Below, in pieces: positions 51,744 to 61,362 of a DNA stretch of 64,000 nucleotides. The position numbers and the translations under genes were made by a program. The stretch spans positions 373,241 to 437,240 of the forward strand of contig NZ_LMEP01000001.1 of assembly GCF_001426405.1 (NCBI RefSeq), read 5' to 3'. This DNA is from Streptomyces sp. Root1304 (lineage in GTDB: Bacteria; Actinomycetota; Actinomycetes; Streptomycetales; Streptomycetaceae). The notes under the pieces were generated by a model. It made no database searches. It was not told where the DNA came from and saw only the letters and a program-made list of their open reading frames with translations. Position 1 is the first letter of the stretch; each line of letters opens with the position of its first letter.

Positions 51744-53141
51744 ATGAGCCGGAGCACCGCGGATTCCGCATCCGCCGTCACCCTGCCGACCCCGAAGGAG
51801 CGGCGCAGGTTGCGTGAGGCCCTCGCCCTGAGCGAGGAGCAGGTCGCCGAGGCCATGGGCGTCACGAAGGCCACGGTCAGAGCGTGGGAGACGGGGCGCT
51901 CGACGCCCCGGGGCCGCAAGCGCGAGGCGTACGCGAAGCTGCTCGGCACGGACGGGCCCGAGGGCTCGGACGAGCGCAGCCCCGCGCCGCCGCAGGCACA
52001 GGGGCAGTCCCAGGCACAGGCGCAGGCGCAGGCGCAGGGGCAGTCCCAAGCCCCGTCCCACGCCCAGACCTACCCCCACCCCCACGCCCAGACCCCGTCC
52101 TTCCTGAAGCCGCCCGCGCGGGTTCAGGCCGCCGAGTCCGCCGGTGTCCGGCCCAAGGCCACCGCCAAGCGGGCCGGACGGCCGCCGAAGGCCCCCTCGC
52201 CTGCCCCCGCCATCACCTCCGGCCCCGCCCGCAAGGGCGCCCCGAAGCCGCAGGAGCGGCTGAAACCGGTACCGGCGGACGCGGCGGCCCCCACCCCCGC
52301 GCCGGCGCCGGCGCCGGCGCCGGCGCCCTCCGAGGCGCCGTCGCTCACGCCCGAGCAGGCCTTCGACGCGCTCTACGCGCACGCCGCCCCCGGCCTCGTC
52401 CACCAGACCTATCTGCTGACCGGCCGCCGCCGGCTCTCCCGCGAGGCCGTCGAGTACGCCTTCCAGCACGCCTGGCGGCACTGGCCCGAGGTCGCCGTCG
52501 ACCCGGACCCGGTCGGCTGGGTGCGCGCGACGGCCTACGAGTACGCCCTCTCCCCCTGGCACCGGCTGCGCCGCGCCCACAAGCACCCCGACGCCCCGCC
52601 GACGGAGGCGAACCGGCGCGCGCTGCTCTCCGCGCTCCTCGAACTGCCGCCGCCGTACCGCCGTACCGTCCTGCTGTACGACGGGCTCGGCCTCGACCTG
52701 CCGGAGACGGCGGCCGAGACCGAGGCCAGTACCCCCGCCGCCGCCAACCGGCTGCTGCACGCCCGGACCGTCCTCGGGCGGCGGATTCCCGAGCTGGCCG
52801 AGCCGGAGGTCCTGCACCGGCGGCTCGGCGCGCTGGTCTCGGAGGCGCCGACGGCGACCCTCCCGGCCGCCCGTACCGTCCGCACGGGCAGCGACCGGCT
52901 GATCCGGACGTGGACGCGGGCGGTGCTGGGGGTGACGGCGGTCCTCATCGGCGTCACCGGCTTCACGGCGGCGACCGCGCCGACCCGGTACATCCCCGTC
53001 AACGCCCCCGGCGAGACCGTCAACGGCGTGCCGGTGCGCGGCGGTCCGCAGAAGCTCCGCCCGGAGGACGTGGAGCTCCGCGAGAAGCTGCGCTCCCAGC
53101 CGAACCCGGGTCCGGAACGGCTGCTTCCTGCGGCCGAGTAA
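51744..53141 (+). CDS. XRE HTH fused to ECF sigma-like domain with transmembrane tail
   Basis: The 465-residue protein combines an XRE helix-turn-helix (19-57: LALSEEQVAEAMGVTKATVR), a Gln/Ala/Pro linker of about 140 residues, and a sigma region-2-like segment (203-280: LYAHAAPGLVHQTYLL, HAWRHWPEVA, DPVGWVRATAYEYAL). A region-4-like segment follows (290-345: LLELPPPYRRTVLL, TAAETEASTPAAANRLLHAR), then one membrane helix (392-412) and a short outer tail. GGGAGG precedes the ATG by 9 bp. Membrane fixing of a DNA-binding sigma-like protein is unusual. It may act as a tethered regulator. Confidence 0.82.
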   Translation: MSRSTADSASAVTLPTPKERRRLREALALSEEQVAEAMGVTKATVRAWETGRSTPRGRKREAYAKLLGTDGPEGSDERSPAPPQAQGQSQAQAQAQAQGQSQAPSHAQTYPHPHAQTPSFLKPPARVQAAESAGVRPKATAKRAGRPPKAPSPAPAITSGPARKGAPKPQERLKPVPADAAAPTPAPAPAPAPAPSEAPSLTPEQAFDALYAHAAPGLVHQTYLLTGRRRLSREAVEYAFQHAWRHWPEVAVDPDPVGWVRATAYEYALSPWHRLRRAHKHPDAPPTEANRRALLSALLELPPPYRRTVLLYDGLGLDLPETAAETEASTPAAANRLLHARTVLGRRIPELAEPEVLHRRLGALVSEAPTATLPAARTVRTGSDRLIRTWTRAVLGVTAVLIGVTGFTAATAPTRYIPVNAPGETVNGVPVRGGPQKLRPEDVELREKLRSQPNPGPERLLPAAE

Positions 53142-53151
53142 CCCGGCACAC

Positions 53152-53208
53152 ACGTGAGCGGGCCCCGCCCCCACCCGGTTTCCCGGGAGGGGCGGGGCCC
53201 GCTCACGT
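53152..53208. terminator. 20-bp perfect hairpin between convergent genes
   Basis: Arms 53152-53171 and 53189-53208 pair perfectly, with a 17-nt loop that itself contains CCGG/CCCGGG. It separates the sigma-like gene from sucD. Confidence 0.88.
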
Positions 53209-53242
53209 ACTGCCTGTCAGGCTGCTGTGCGTTTCAGCCCGT

Positions 53243-54127
53243 TCAGCCCGCGAGGATGGCGCGCGCCAGCTTGGCCGTCTCGGTCGGCGTCTTGCCGACC
53301 TTGACGCCGGCGGCCTCGAGGGCCTCCTTCTTCGCCTGGGCGGTGCCGGAGGAGCCGGAGACGATGGCGCCGGCGTGGCCCATGGTCTTGCCCTCGGGCG
53401 CGGTGAAGCCCGCGACGTAGCCGACGACCGGCTTGGTGACGTTGGCCTTGATGAAGTCGGCCGCACGCTCCTCGGCGTCGCCGCCGATCTCACCGATCAT
53501 GACGATCAGGTCGGTGTCGGGGTCCGCCTCGAACGCCGCGAGGGCGTCGATGTGCGTGGTGCCGATGACCGGGTCGCCACCGATGCCGACGGCGGACGAG
53601 AAGCCGATGTCACGGAGCTCGTACATCATCTGGTACGTCAGCGTGCCGGACTTCGAGACCAGGCCGATGCGGCCCGGCTTCGTGATGTCGCCCGGGATGA
53701 TGCCGGCGTTGGACTGGCCCGGGGTGATGAGACCGGGGCAGTTCGGGCCGATGATGCGGGTCTTGTTGCCCTTCGACTGCGCGTACGCCCAGAAGGCGGC
53801 GGAGTCGTGGACGGCGATGCCCTCGGTGATGACGACCGCGAGGGGGATCTCGGCGTCGATCGCCTCGACCACGGCGGCCTTGGCGAAGGCCGGCGGGACG
53901 AAGAGGACCGAGACGTTGGCGCCGGTCTCCTTCATCGCCTCGGCGACGGAGCCGAAGACCGGGACCTCGGTGCCGTCGAAGTCGACGGTCGTGCCGGCCT
54001 TGCGCGGGTTCACGCCACCGACGATGTTGGTGCCGTCACCCAGCATGAGCTTGGTGTGCTTCATGCCCGTGGCACCGGTCATGCCCTGGACGATGACCTT
54101 GCTGTCCTTGGTCAGGAAGATAGCCAT
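53243..54127 (-). CDS. sucD: Succinyl-CoA ligase alpha subunit
   Basis: The 294-residue subunit has the CoA-binding [26 protein letters not shown] and [10 protein letters not shown] motifs and the phosphohistidine in GHAGAIVSG. It couples succinyl-CoA hydrolysis to nucleotide phosphorylation. It lies 19 bp downstream of sucC in the same operon; GAGG is 10 bp from the ATG. Confidence 0.96.
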   Translation of the reverse strand: MAIFLTKDSKVIVQGMTGATGMKHTKLMLGDGTNIVGGVNPRKAGTTVDFDGTEVPVFGSVAEAMKETGANVSVLFVPPAFAKAAVVEAIDAEIPLAVVITEGIAVHDSAAFWAYAQSKGNKTRIIGPNCPGLITPGQSNAGIIPGDITKPGRIGLVSKSGTLTYQMMYELRDIGFSSAVGIGGDPVIGTTHIDALAAFEADPDTDLIVMIGEIGGDAEERAADFIKANVTKPVVGYVAGFTAPEGKTMGHAGAIVSGSSGTAQAKKEALEAAGVKVGKTPTETAKLARAILAG

Positions 54128-54146
54128 GGTGTTCTGACCTCGTCCC

Positions 54147-55325
54147 TTACTTCGCAGCCGCGAGCTCGGCGGCCTTGTCGGCCGCGCCGTCCATGGTGTC
54201 CACGCGCTGCACGAGCGGGTGGTTCGCGTCCGACAGGATCTTGCGACCCAGCTCCGCGTTGTTGCCGTCGAGGCGCACGACCAGCGGCTTGGTGACCTCG
54301 TCGCCACGGGAGGCGAGGAGCTCCAGGGCCTGGACGATGCCGTTGGCGACCTCGTCACAGGCGGTGATGCCACCGAAGACGTTGACGAACACGGACTTGA
54401 CGTCCGGGTCGCCCAGGATGATCTCCAGGCCGTTCGCCATGACCTCGGCGGAGGCGCCGCCACCGATGTCGAGGAAGTTGGCCGGCTTCACGCCGCCGTG
54501 GTTCTCACCGGCGTACGCGACGACGTCCAGGGTCGACATGACCAGGCCGGCGCCGTTGCCGATGATGCCGACCTCGCCGTCGAGCTTGACGTAGTTGAGG
54601 TTCTTGGCCTTGGCGGCAGCCTCGAGCGGGTTGGCTGCGGCCTTGTCCTCGAGCGCCTCGTGGCCGGGCTGACGGAAGTCGGCGTTCTCGTCGAGAGACA
54701 CCTTGCCGTCCAGCGCCAGGATGCGGCCGTCCTTGGTCTTCACCAGGGGGTTGACCTCGACGAGGAGCGCGTCCTCGGCGACGAAGGTGTCCCACAGGGT
54801 CACCATCGCCTCGGCGACGCCCTCGGCCACCTCGGCCGGGAACTTCGCCAGGGCCACGATCTCGCGGGCCTTCTCGATGTTCACGCCGTCGACGGCGTTG
54901 ACCGGGACCTTCGCGAGGGCCTCGGGGGTCTTCTCCGCGACCTCCTCGATGTCCATGCCGCCCTGCACCGACGCCATGGCGAGGAAGGTGCGGTTGGTGC
55001 GGTCGAGGAGGTACGAGACGTAGTACTCCGCCTCGATCTCCGGGGACAGCTCGGCGATCATCACCTTGTGGACCGTGTGGCCCTTGATGTCCATCCCGAG
55101 GATGTCCGTCGCGCGAGCGACGGCCTCGTCCGGGGTGGCGGCCAGCTTCACGCCGCCGGCCTTGCCGCGGCCGCCGACCTTCACCTGCGCCTTGACGACC
55201 GACTTGCCGCCAAGACGCTCGGTGGCCTCGCGCGCCGCCTCAGGCGTGTCGATGACTTCACCGGCCAGCACCGGTACACCGTGCTTGGCGAAGAGGTCCC
55301 TCGCCTGGTACTCGAACAGGTCCAC
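54147..55325 (-). CDS. sucC: Succinyl-CoA ligase beta subunit
   Basis: The 392-residue ATP-grasp subunit starts at a GTG (55325) with [33 protein letters not shown] binds nucleotide and [11 protein letters not shown] and VFVNVFGGI lie in the C-terminal half. It is the first gene of sucCD. Together with sdh and mdh this window encodes three steps of the TCA cycle in separate operons. Confidence 0.95.
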   Translation of the reverse strand: MDLFEYQARDLFAKHGVPVLAGEVIDTPEAAREATERLGGKSVVKAQVKVGGRGKAGGVKLAATPDEAVARATDILGMDIKGHTVHKVMIAELSPEIEAEYYVSYLLDRTNRTFLAMASVQGGMDIEEVAEKTPEALAKVPVNAVDGVNIEKAREIVALAKFPAEVAEGVAEAMVTLWDTFVAEDALLVEVNPLVKTKDGRILALDGKVSLDENADFRQPGHEALEDKAAANPLEAAAKAKNLNYVKLDGEVGIIGNGAGLVMSTLDVVAYAGENHGGVKPANFLDIGGGASAEVMANGLEIILGDPDVKSVFVNVFGGITACDEVANGIVQALELLASRGDEVTKPLVVRLDGNNAELGRKILSDANHPLVQRVDTMDGAADKAAELAAAK

Positions 55326-55804
55326 GCGCGTCCGTCCCTTTTCTGATGATCGCGGTTCGTTGTCTGCGTGGGCGTGCCGCGAAGGGCAACGTGACTGCAC
55401 TGTCACAAGGGAGGCGCACACGGTTGTCCGTGGACGCGGCATGTCCGTCTCGCAGGTTATCGCCGTGGGACGTGGGTCCCTAAATCGCAGGTCACAACGG
55501 AGCGGTGATACGGGTCACAGATCGTAGGGGCGAGGGGGCCGTCCGTAGGGGGCGGCGGGCGGGGGCGGGGGGCGTGCACGGCAGGTGGGGCTTGGGCTCC
55601 CGCCCCCTCACGGCGCGCCGGAACGCAGGGTGAGGGCCGTTCCGAAAGGGGTGTGATATGGGACTCAGTCACCCTGCGGGCACCCGTGCGGGTGGTCGGG
55701 GGCTACGGATTCCGCACCTGGGGCGCTCGGGCCGCGGGCGCCGGTCGGGGGCGAGCGGGCCGGCCGGCCTGGCCACGGGTATCGGTCAGGTGCGGGCAGG
55801 CCGG
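55326..55804. other. 479-bp gap between sucC and the VWA gene
   Basis: No convincing gene is present. GTGAC-TGCACT-GTCAC (55391-55406) is an inverted repeat upstream of sucC. Direct GTCACA copies lie near 55490 and 55525. CCCTCAC (55605) and GTGAGGG (55630) can pair. The sucC promoter should lie in the first 150 bp. ORFs in this stretch are Arg/Pro/Gly-rich antisense reading. Confidence 0.5.
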
Positions 55805-57061
55805 TCACGCCTCGGGTATCGGCAGCGGGCGCTTCTCCAGGGCCGCCGCCATCACCTCCGGGAACAGGTCGGGGGTGCAGGCGAAGGCCGGCGCCCCGAG
55901 CGCGGCCAGCGCCGCCGCGTGGTCGCGGTCGTAGGCCGGGGCGCCCTCGTCGGAGAGCGCGAGCAGCGCCACGAACTGGACCCCGGAGGCCTTCATCGCC
56001 GCGACCCGCTTCAGCATCTCGTCGCGGATGCCCCCCTCGTACAGGTCGCTGATGAGGACGACGACCGTGTCGGCGGGCCGGGTGATCTTCGACTGGCAGT
56101 GGGCGAGCGCCCGGTTGATGTCCGTACCGCCGCCCAGCTGGGTGCCGAACAGGACGTCGACCGGGTCGTCGAGCCGGTCGGTCAGGTCGACGACGGCCGT
56201 GTCGAAGACGACCAGCCGGGTGGCGATCGACCGCATCGACGCGAGCACCGCGCCGAAGACGGAGGCGTACACGACGGAGGCGGCCATCGAGCCCGACTGG
56301 TCGATGCAGAGCACGACCTCCTTGCGGACCGCCTGGGAGGCCCGCCCGTGGCCGACGAGCCGCTCGGGGACGATCGTGCGGTGCTCGGGCAGGTAGTTCT
56401 TGAGGTTGGCGCGGATCGTACGGTCCCAGTCGATGTCCCGGTGGCGGGGCCGGCTGATCCGGGCGGAACGGTCGAGCGCGCCGGTCAGGGTCGCGCGGGT
56501 ACGGGTGGCGAGGCGCTTCTCCAGCTCGTCGACGACCTTGCGCACGACGATCCGCGCGGTCTCCCTGGTCGTCTCGGGCATGGCCTTGTGGAGGGAGAGC
56601 AGGGTGCCGACGAGGTGCACGTCCGCCTCGACGGCCTCCAGCATCTCCGGCTCCAGGAGGAGCGTGGCGAGGCCGAGGCGGTCGATCGCGTCGCGCTGCA
56701 TGATCTGGACGACGGAGCTGGGGAAGTACGTACGGATGTCGCCGAGCCAGCGGGCGACGGAGGGTGCGGAGGCACCGAGCCCGGCCGAACGGTCCCTCCC
56801 GGCGCGGTCCCCGCCCTGGCCCTGGCGGCCGTAGAGCGCGGTGAGGGCTCCGTCCATGGCGGCGTCCGTACCGGCGAGCGCCCGCCCGGTGCCGTCGGCC
56901 TCCCCTCCCCCGAGGACGAGCCGCCACCGCCGCAGCCGCTCGTCACCGTCGTCGGGGCGGGCGCCGGGGGCGGCGGTGTGAGGGGTGGTGGCGAGGGGGC
57001 CGGTGGCACCTGCGGCCAGAGGGGCGGTGGTGGCCAGGGTGGCGGTCGGGTCCGTGGTCAT
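55805..57061 (-). CDS. VWA (von Willebrand factor A) domain protein
   Basis: The 418-residue protein has an N-terminal disordered part, then a helical region (TYFPSSVVQIMQRDAID). The VWA domain has an intact MIDAS: DQSGSM (254-259), the Thr in GGGTDINRAL and the Asp in LISDLYEGG. VWA proteins of this kind work with MoxR ATPases in inserting metals or remodelling partners. The ATG overlaps the DUF5682 stop (ATGA). It is the last gene of the operon. Confidence 0.9.
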   Translation of the reverse strand: MTTDPTATLATTAPLAAGATGPLATTPHTAAPGARPDDGDERLRRWRLVLGGGEADGTGRALAGTDAAMDGALTALYGRQGQGGDRAGRDRSAGLGASAPSVARWLGDIRTYFPSSVVQIMQRDAIDRLGLATLLLEPEMLEAVEADVHLVGTLLSLHKAMPETTRETARIVVRKVVDELEKRLATRTRATLTGALDRSARISRPRHRDIDWDRTIRANLKNYLPEHRTIVPERLVGHGRASQAVRKEVVLCIDQSGSMAASVVYASVFGAVLASMRSIATRLVVFDTAVVDLTDRLDDPVDVLFGTQLGGGTDINRALAHCQSKITRPADTVVVLISDLYEGGIRDEMLKRVAAMKASGVQFVALLALSDEGAPAYDRDHAAALAALGAPAFACTPDLFPEVMAAALEKRPLPIPEA

Positions 57062-59568
57062 ACGGGGGCCTCCTTGCCGGGGACGAGGTGCGGGCCGGGC
57101 TGCGGGTCGGGGTGCGGGCCGAGGACGAGGTGGAGGAGGGGCAGTACGGCGTCCGCCCGCTCCCGGTCGAGCGTCGGGGCGAACCCCGGTGTGCCCGGCG
57201 CGGTGTGCCCGGGGCCGCCGGAGCCCGGTCCCCGGGCGGCCAGCTCGCCGAGGGTGCGGCGCACCCCCGGCTCGTACGCCGAGAAGGTCCGGCGCAGCAG
57301 CGGCAGGACGTCGGTGAACGCCTCGGCGGGAACGCCCGTGAGCCAGTCGTCGAGCAGGCCGAGGAGCCGTTCGTCGTGGACGAGGAGCAGGCCCCCGCCC
57401 GACGCGCCGCCGACGAAGCCATCGATCCAGGCGGCGGCGTCGGGCGGCGGCGTGCCGGGCGAGAGGGCCCTGCTCATCAGCAGGGCCGCCTCGTCCTCGG
57501 CGAGCCGTCCCTCGTCGAGGAGGAGCCGGGCGGCCCGGCCGCGCAGGACGCCCGGTATCCGGTCGCGGTCCGCGAGGCGCCGCAGGACGCCCGCCCAGCG
57601 CTCGGTGAGCCCGTCCGCGCCGGGCAGCAGACCGAGGGACCGGTGCACCTCGTCGATCCGCTCGCGCATGGCGGCGGCCGCGTCGGCGTCGAGTCCGGCG
57701 CAGGCGGGCGGCAGCCCCACGCAGATCCGCTCCGCGAGTCCGGCGGCGACCTCGGCGAGGGCCGCCGTGTCGGTGCCCCGCACGTCGCCGTAGCGCAGGG
57801 AGCGGGCGAGGGCCGGGAGTGCCTGGGCGAGGTGGGCGACGTCGGTGTCGAGCGCGGCCCGGTCGGCGAGCGCGCGCATCACGACGGGCAGCGCGTCGGC
57901 GAGCCCGGCGAGCAGGCACTGCTCGGCGAGGGCGGTGATGTCGGCGAGGCCGGTCGCCGCCACGGCCAGGGACCGGGCCCTGGCGGTGGCGGCCGCCTCG
58001 ACGGTGGTGCCCCAGACCCCGGCCTCGGCGACCTGGACGTGCAGCTCGGGCTCCCACCGCAGCCGCCAGCCCTCCCGGAAGGTGCCGGTGCCGGAACGGC
58101 CGGCGGCCGGTGCGCCCCAGTCGACGCCGAGGAGCCGCAGCCGGTGCAGCAGACGGCTGCGCTCGCCGTCCGTGTCCTTGCGGAGGTCGAGGTCGAGCTC
58201 GCGTTCGTGCGCCTCGGGCTTGAGGCGCAGGGTGCGCTGACGGCGGGCCAGGTCGCGCTGGAGGGGGACGGCGGGGGCGCCGTCGGGGACCTCGCCGAGC
58301 ACGTCGCCGACGACGAGACGGTCCCGGACGAGGTCGAGCGGGACGTCGGAGCCCTCGCAGAGCACCGCGCGGATCGCGTCGGTCGTCTCGTCGAGCCCGG
58401 GGAGCGGCCGGCCGCGCAGGGCGGCGAGGGTGTCGGCGAGCCGGACGGCCTCGATGACGTGGGCGGAGGAGACGAGGTGGTCCTCGGCCCTGAGGAGTCC
58501 GGCGACCTTGGTCATCCAGCGCTCGACGGGCCGGTCGGGGGCGGCGAAGAGGTGGGCGTACCAGCCGGGCGCCTCGATGCCCGCGCCGTACCCCGAGCGG
58601 CGGGCGAGCCTGCGGTGGGTCCAGGGGACCCAGGTCATCTCGGTCTTCACCTTGGGCAGGCCCTTGAGCAGGGCCCGGTCGGCGGCGACGGTCGTCCGCC
58701 GGGTGAGGGCGGGGACGTGCCAGGCGCCGCAGACGACGGCGACGGCCTCGCCGTACTCCTTGCGGGCGGCGCGGAGCTGGAGCCGCATGTACGCCTCGCG
58801 GACCAGGTCGCGGGGGTGGCCGCCGTGCCCGTACGCCTCCCGGAGCGCGCCCATGGCCTCGGCGAGCGCCTCGAACGGGGCGGTGGGGTCGGCGTCGCCG
58901 CGCAGTTCGACGACGTCCTCCCACCAGCGCTCGGCGTCCTCGTACCCGGCGGCCCCGGCGAGTTCGGCGACCGGATCGATGCGCAGTCCGCTCCCGGAGA
59001 CCTCGTCCTCCCCGTCGTCCCAGGTGGGGTCGGCGGCGGCGAGGCTGTGGGCGGCGGGCAGGTCGATGAAGCGGACGGCGGCGCCCCGGTCGAGGGCCCA
59101 GCGGATCGCGACCCACTCGGGCGAGAACTCGGCCATGGGCCAGAACGCGGCCCGTCCCGGGTCGTCCACGGCGTGGGCGAGCAGAGCGACCGGCGGGCGC
59201 ATGCCGGGGTCCCCGGCGAGCGCCACGAGCGCGTCGGCCTCGGCGGGCCCCTCGACGAGCACCACGGCGGGCTTCTCCGCGTCCAGCGCGGCCCGCACGC
59301 CCCGCGCGGACCCGGGCCCGTGGTGCCGCACCCCGAGCACGAGCGGCCCACCGACGCGCGCGGAACGGGGGGTGCCCTCGGCACGGGCGGCAGGAACGGA
59401 GGCTCCGGCGGCAGGACCGGCCCCCGGCCCGGAGGTCGGCTCACCGCCGGCACCGCCCCCCGGCCCGGAGGTCCACTCGCCCCCGGCGGCGGGAACGGAC
59501 CCGCCGGTCCGCTCCGCCCCCGTGACCGTCCCGAGGACCGCCCCGGCGGCCACGGCGGCGGCCGTCAT
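57058..59568 (-). CDS. DUF5682 family protein
   Basis: The 836-residue protein follows a Gly/Ala/Pro-rich N-terminus with LVLGVRHHGPGSARGVRAAL and VVLVEGPAEADALVAL. This G-x-x-HHGPGS ... VEGP layout is similar to TraB/ChaN-type folds (inference). Further on come CGAWHVPALTRR and HLVSSAHVIEAVRLADTLAAL, then a large helical C-terminal part. It is coupled at both ends, to the AAA gene and the VWA gene, by ATGA overlaps, so the three proteins should be made together. Confidence 0.85.
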   Translation of the reverse strand: MTAAAVAAGAVLGTVTGAERTGGSVPAAGGEWTSGPGGGAGGEPTSGPGAGPAAGASVPAARAEGTPRSARVGGPLVLGVRHHGPGSARGVRAALDAEKPAVVLVEGPAEADALVALAGDPGMRPPVALLAHAVDDPGRAAFWPMAEFSPEWVAIRWALDRGAAVRFIDLPAAHSLAAADPTWDDGEDEVSGSGLRIDPVAELAGAAGYEDAERWWEDVVELRGDADPTAPFEALAEAMGALREAYGHGGHPRDLVREAYMRLQLRAARKEYGEAVAVVCGAWHVPALTRRTTVAADRALLKGLPKVKTEMTWVPWTHRRLARRSGYGAGIEAPGWYAHLFAAPDRPVERWMTKVAGLLRAEDHLVSSAHVIEAVRLADTLAALRGRPLPGLDETTDAIRAVLCEGSDVPLDLVRDRLVVGDVLGEVPDGAPAVPLQRDLARRQRTLRLKPEAHERELDLDLRKDTDGERSRLLHRLRLLGVDWGAPAAGRSGTGTFREGWRLRWEPELHVQVAEAGVWGTTVEAAATARARSLAVAATGLADITALAEQCLLAGLADALPVVMRALADRAALDTDVAHLAQALPALARSLRYGDVRGTDTAALAEVAAGLAERICVGLPPACAGLDADAAAAMRERIDEVHRSLGLLPGADGLTERWAGVLRRLADRDRIPGVLRGRAARLLLDEGRLAEDEAALLMSRALSPGTPPPDAAAWIDGFVGGASGGGLLLVHDERLLGLLDDWLTGVPAEAFTDVLPLLRRTFSAYEPGVRRTLGELAARGPGSGGPGHTAPGTPGFAPTLDRERADAVLPLLHLVLGPHPDPQPGPHLVPGKEAPV

Positions 59569-60722
59569 GCGCTCACCTCGCGGCAAGCGCGGTAGAAGTC
59601 CTTCCAGCCGTCTCTCTCCCTGACCACCGTCTCCAGGTACTCCTGCCAGACGACCCGGTCGGCCGCCGGGTCGCGGACGACCGCGCCGAGGATGCCCGCC
59701 GCGATGTCCGCGGGCCGCAGCACCCCGTCGCCGAAGTGGGCGGCGAGCGCGAGTCCGCCGGTCACGACGGAGATCGCCTCGGCCGTCGAGAGCGTCCCCG
59801 AGGGGGACTTGACCCGGGTCCGTCCGTCCGTGGTGACCCCGTCCCGCAGCTCGCGGAAGACGGTGACGACCCGGCGGATCTCGTCCACCCCCTCAGGGAC
59901 GGCCGGCAGTTCCAGGGAACGCCCGAGCTGCTCGACACGGCGAGCGACGATGTCGACCTCGGCCTCGGGGGTCGCGGGCAGCGGCAGCACGACCGTGTTG
60001 AAGCGGCGGCGCAGCGCGCTGGAGAGTTCGTTGACGCCTCGGTCGCGGTCGTTGGCCGTGGCGATCAGGTTGAACCCGGGGACGGCCTGGATCTCCTGGC
60101 CCAGCTCGGGGACGGGCAGGGTCTTCTCGGACAGGATCGTGATGAGCGTGTCCTGCACGTCGGCGGGGATGCGGGTCAGTTCCTCCACCCGGGCCGTCAT
60201 GCCCTGGGACATGGCGCGCATGACGGGGCTCGGCACGAGCGCGTCGCGGCTGGGGCCGTGGGCGAGGAGCCGGGCGTAGTTCCACCCGTACCGGATGGCC
60301 TCCTCGGGGGTGCCGGCGGTGCCCTGCACGAGGAGGGTGGAGTCGCCGCTGACGGCGGCGGCGAGGTGCTCGGAGACCCAGGTCTTGGCGGTGCCGGGCA
60401 CCCCGAGCAACAGCAGCGCCCGGTCGGTGGCGAGCGTGGTGACGGCGACCTCCACGATGCGGCGCGGTCCCACGTACTTGGGCGTGATCACCGTCCCGTC
60501 GGGGAGGGTGCCGCCGAGGAGATAGGTGGCGACGGCCCACGGCGAGAGGCGCCAACGGGCGGGCCGGGGCCGGTCGTCGGCCGCGGCGAGCGCGGCGAGT
60601 TCGTCGGCGAAGGCGTGCTCGGCGTGCGGCCGCAGGGCCTCGGCGGCGGCCTGCGTCCGCCCCGTTCCGGTGTCCGTCTCGACACCGGAACCGGGCTTCG
60701 CGATGGTTTCGGGCACGGTCAT
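59565..60722 (-). CDS. MoxR-type AAA ATPase
   Basis: The 385-residue protein carries a Walker A motif GVPGTAKT (107-114), a Walker B-like ARVEELTRIPADVQDTLI (Glu-Glu in place of Asp-Glu), FNLIATANDRD (sensor 1) and the arginine-rich LRRRFNTVVLPLP. The order of motifs is that of MoxR chaperone-type ATPases. The ATG at 60722 has GGAGGGGG upstream. It heads the AAA-DUF5682-VWA operon. Upstream lies a near match to a DNA-damage promoter. Confidence 0.92.
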   Translation of the reverse strand: MTVPETIAKPGSGVETDTGTGRTQAAAEALRPHAEHAFADELAALAAADDRPRPARWRLSPWAVATYLLGGTLPDGTVITPKYVGPRRIVEVAVTTLATDRALLLLGVPGTAKTWVSEHLAAAVSGDSTLLVQGTAGTPEEAIRYGWNYARLLAHGPSRDALVPSPVMRAMSQGMTARVEELTRIPADVQDTLITILSEKTLPVPELGQEIQAVPGFNLIATANDRDRGVNELSSALRRRFNTVVLPLPATPEAEVDIVARRVEQLGRSLELPAVPEGVDEIRRVVTVFRELRDGVTTDGRTRVKSPSGTLSTAEAISVVTGGLALAAHFGDGVLRPADIAAGILGAVVRDPAADRVVWQEYLETVVRERDGWKDFYRACREVSA

Positions 60723-60760
60723 GGATCCCCCTCCAGATCGTTCGACCTGCTGTGCGATCC

Positions 60761-60783
60761 ACCGTGCACCATGGCACTGACAA
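60761..60783 (-). promoter_or_regulatory. Near match to the RecA-independent DNA-damage promoter
   Basis: On the minus strand, TTGTCAGTG (60783-60775), 8 bp, then CACGGT (60766-60761). The consensus is TTGTCRGTG-N8-TANNNT; only the first -10 base differs. It lies about 40 bp upstream of the AAA gene start. Confidence 0.7.
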
Positions 60784-60829
60784 TCGGATGTCACCGCTGG
60801 TCAGGGCCGGTTGGAGGGGTGAGGGGGCG

Positions 60830-61243
60830 TCAGCCCACGACGGGGGACACGGCCACGCAGCCGCCGGCCATCGCCTGCTCGGCCTTGGCCTCCTTGATGA
60901 CCTTGCCCTGGTAGATGACCTTGCAGGTGAGGTCGGAGGGGTCGAGCGAGATCGGCATGACGGCCGGCGGCATGATGCCCTTCAGCTTCACCGTCTTCTT
61001 CCACGGGGTCGCGGGCTTCTTCTCCGTCTCGACCTTCGGCGCCATCGCGGTGCCGTCACCGGCGTGGTAGTCGATGGACTCCACGGCCTTTCCGGTGACC
61101 TCGTAGGTGACCTCGTAGGACTCGTTCACGGACTTGTCGACCTGGTCGGCGGCCTTCTCCGCGGCCTCCGAGCAGGCGCCGAGGCCGAGGGCGAGTCCGG
61201 CGACGGTGAGGGCCGAGACGGCGGTGCGGACGGTGCGCTTCAT
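60830..61243 (-). CDS. MmpS-like lipoprotein
   Basis: The 137-residue precursor has an LGAC lipobox. The mature part has the pattern YEVTYEVTGKA, PWKKTVKLKG, DLTCKVIYQGKVIKE and a last Cys. This is the beta-sandwich seen in the outer domain of MmpS proteins, which partner MmpL exporters in mycobacteria. No MmpL gene is nearby. It sits between the two divergent operons and may not belong to them. GGGGG precedes the ATG. Confidence 0.78.
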   Translation of the reverse strand: MKRTVRTAVSALTVAGLALGLGACSEAAEKAADQVDKSVNESYEVTYEVTGKAVESIDYHAGDGTAMAPKVETEKKPATPWKKTVKLKGIMPPAVMPISLDPSDLTCKVIYQGKVIKEAKAEQAMAGGCVAVSPVVG

Positions 61244-61362
61244 GGGGGTCCCCCTGGACGCGTGGTGTGGATCGGTTGGTCCGCGCAGGCAACCTTAAAG
61301 GGATGGCAAAGTCAAATCCTTCCCGACCCCTCCCGCATCGGCCAACTCCCAGGCCAGGGGCA

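Noticed and set aside
55391..55406. Crp-type site upstream of sucC (GTGAC-N6-GTCAC)
   Set aside because: The half-site spacing (8 bp between TGA and TCA) does not fit the Crp consensus, so it is reported only as an inverted repeat.
55805..59116. A 1103-residue open frame on the minus strand
   Set aside because: Only its last 418 residues form a real protein (VWA). The earlier part is Arg/Pro/Gly-rich shadow reading of the DUF5682 gene.
57088..59595. An 835-residue open frame on the plus strand
   Set aside because: It is antisense to DUF5682, has Gly/Val/Arg-rich composition without motifs, and has no plausible ribosome site. This is a high-GC artefact.
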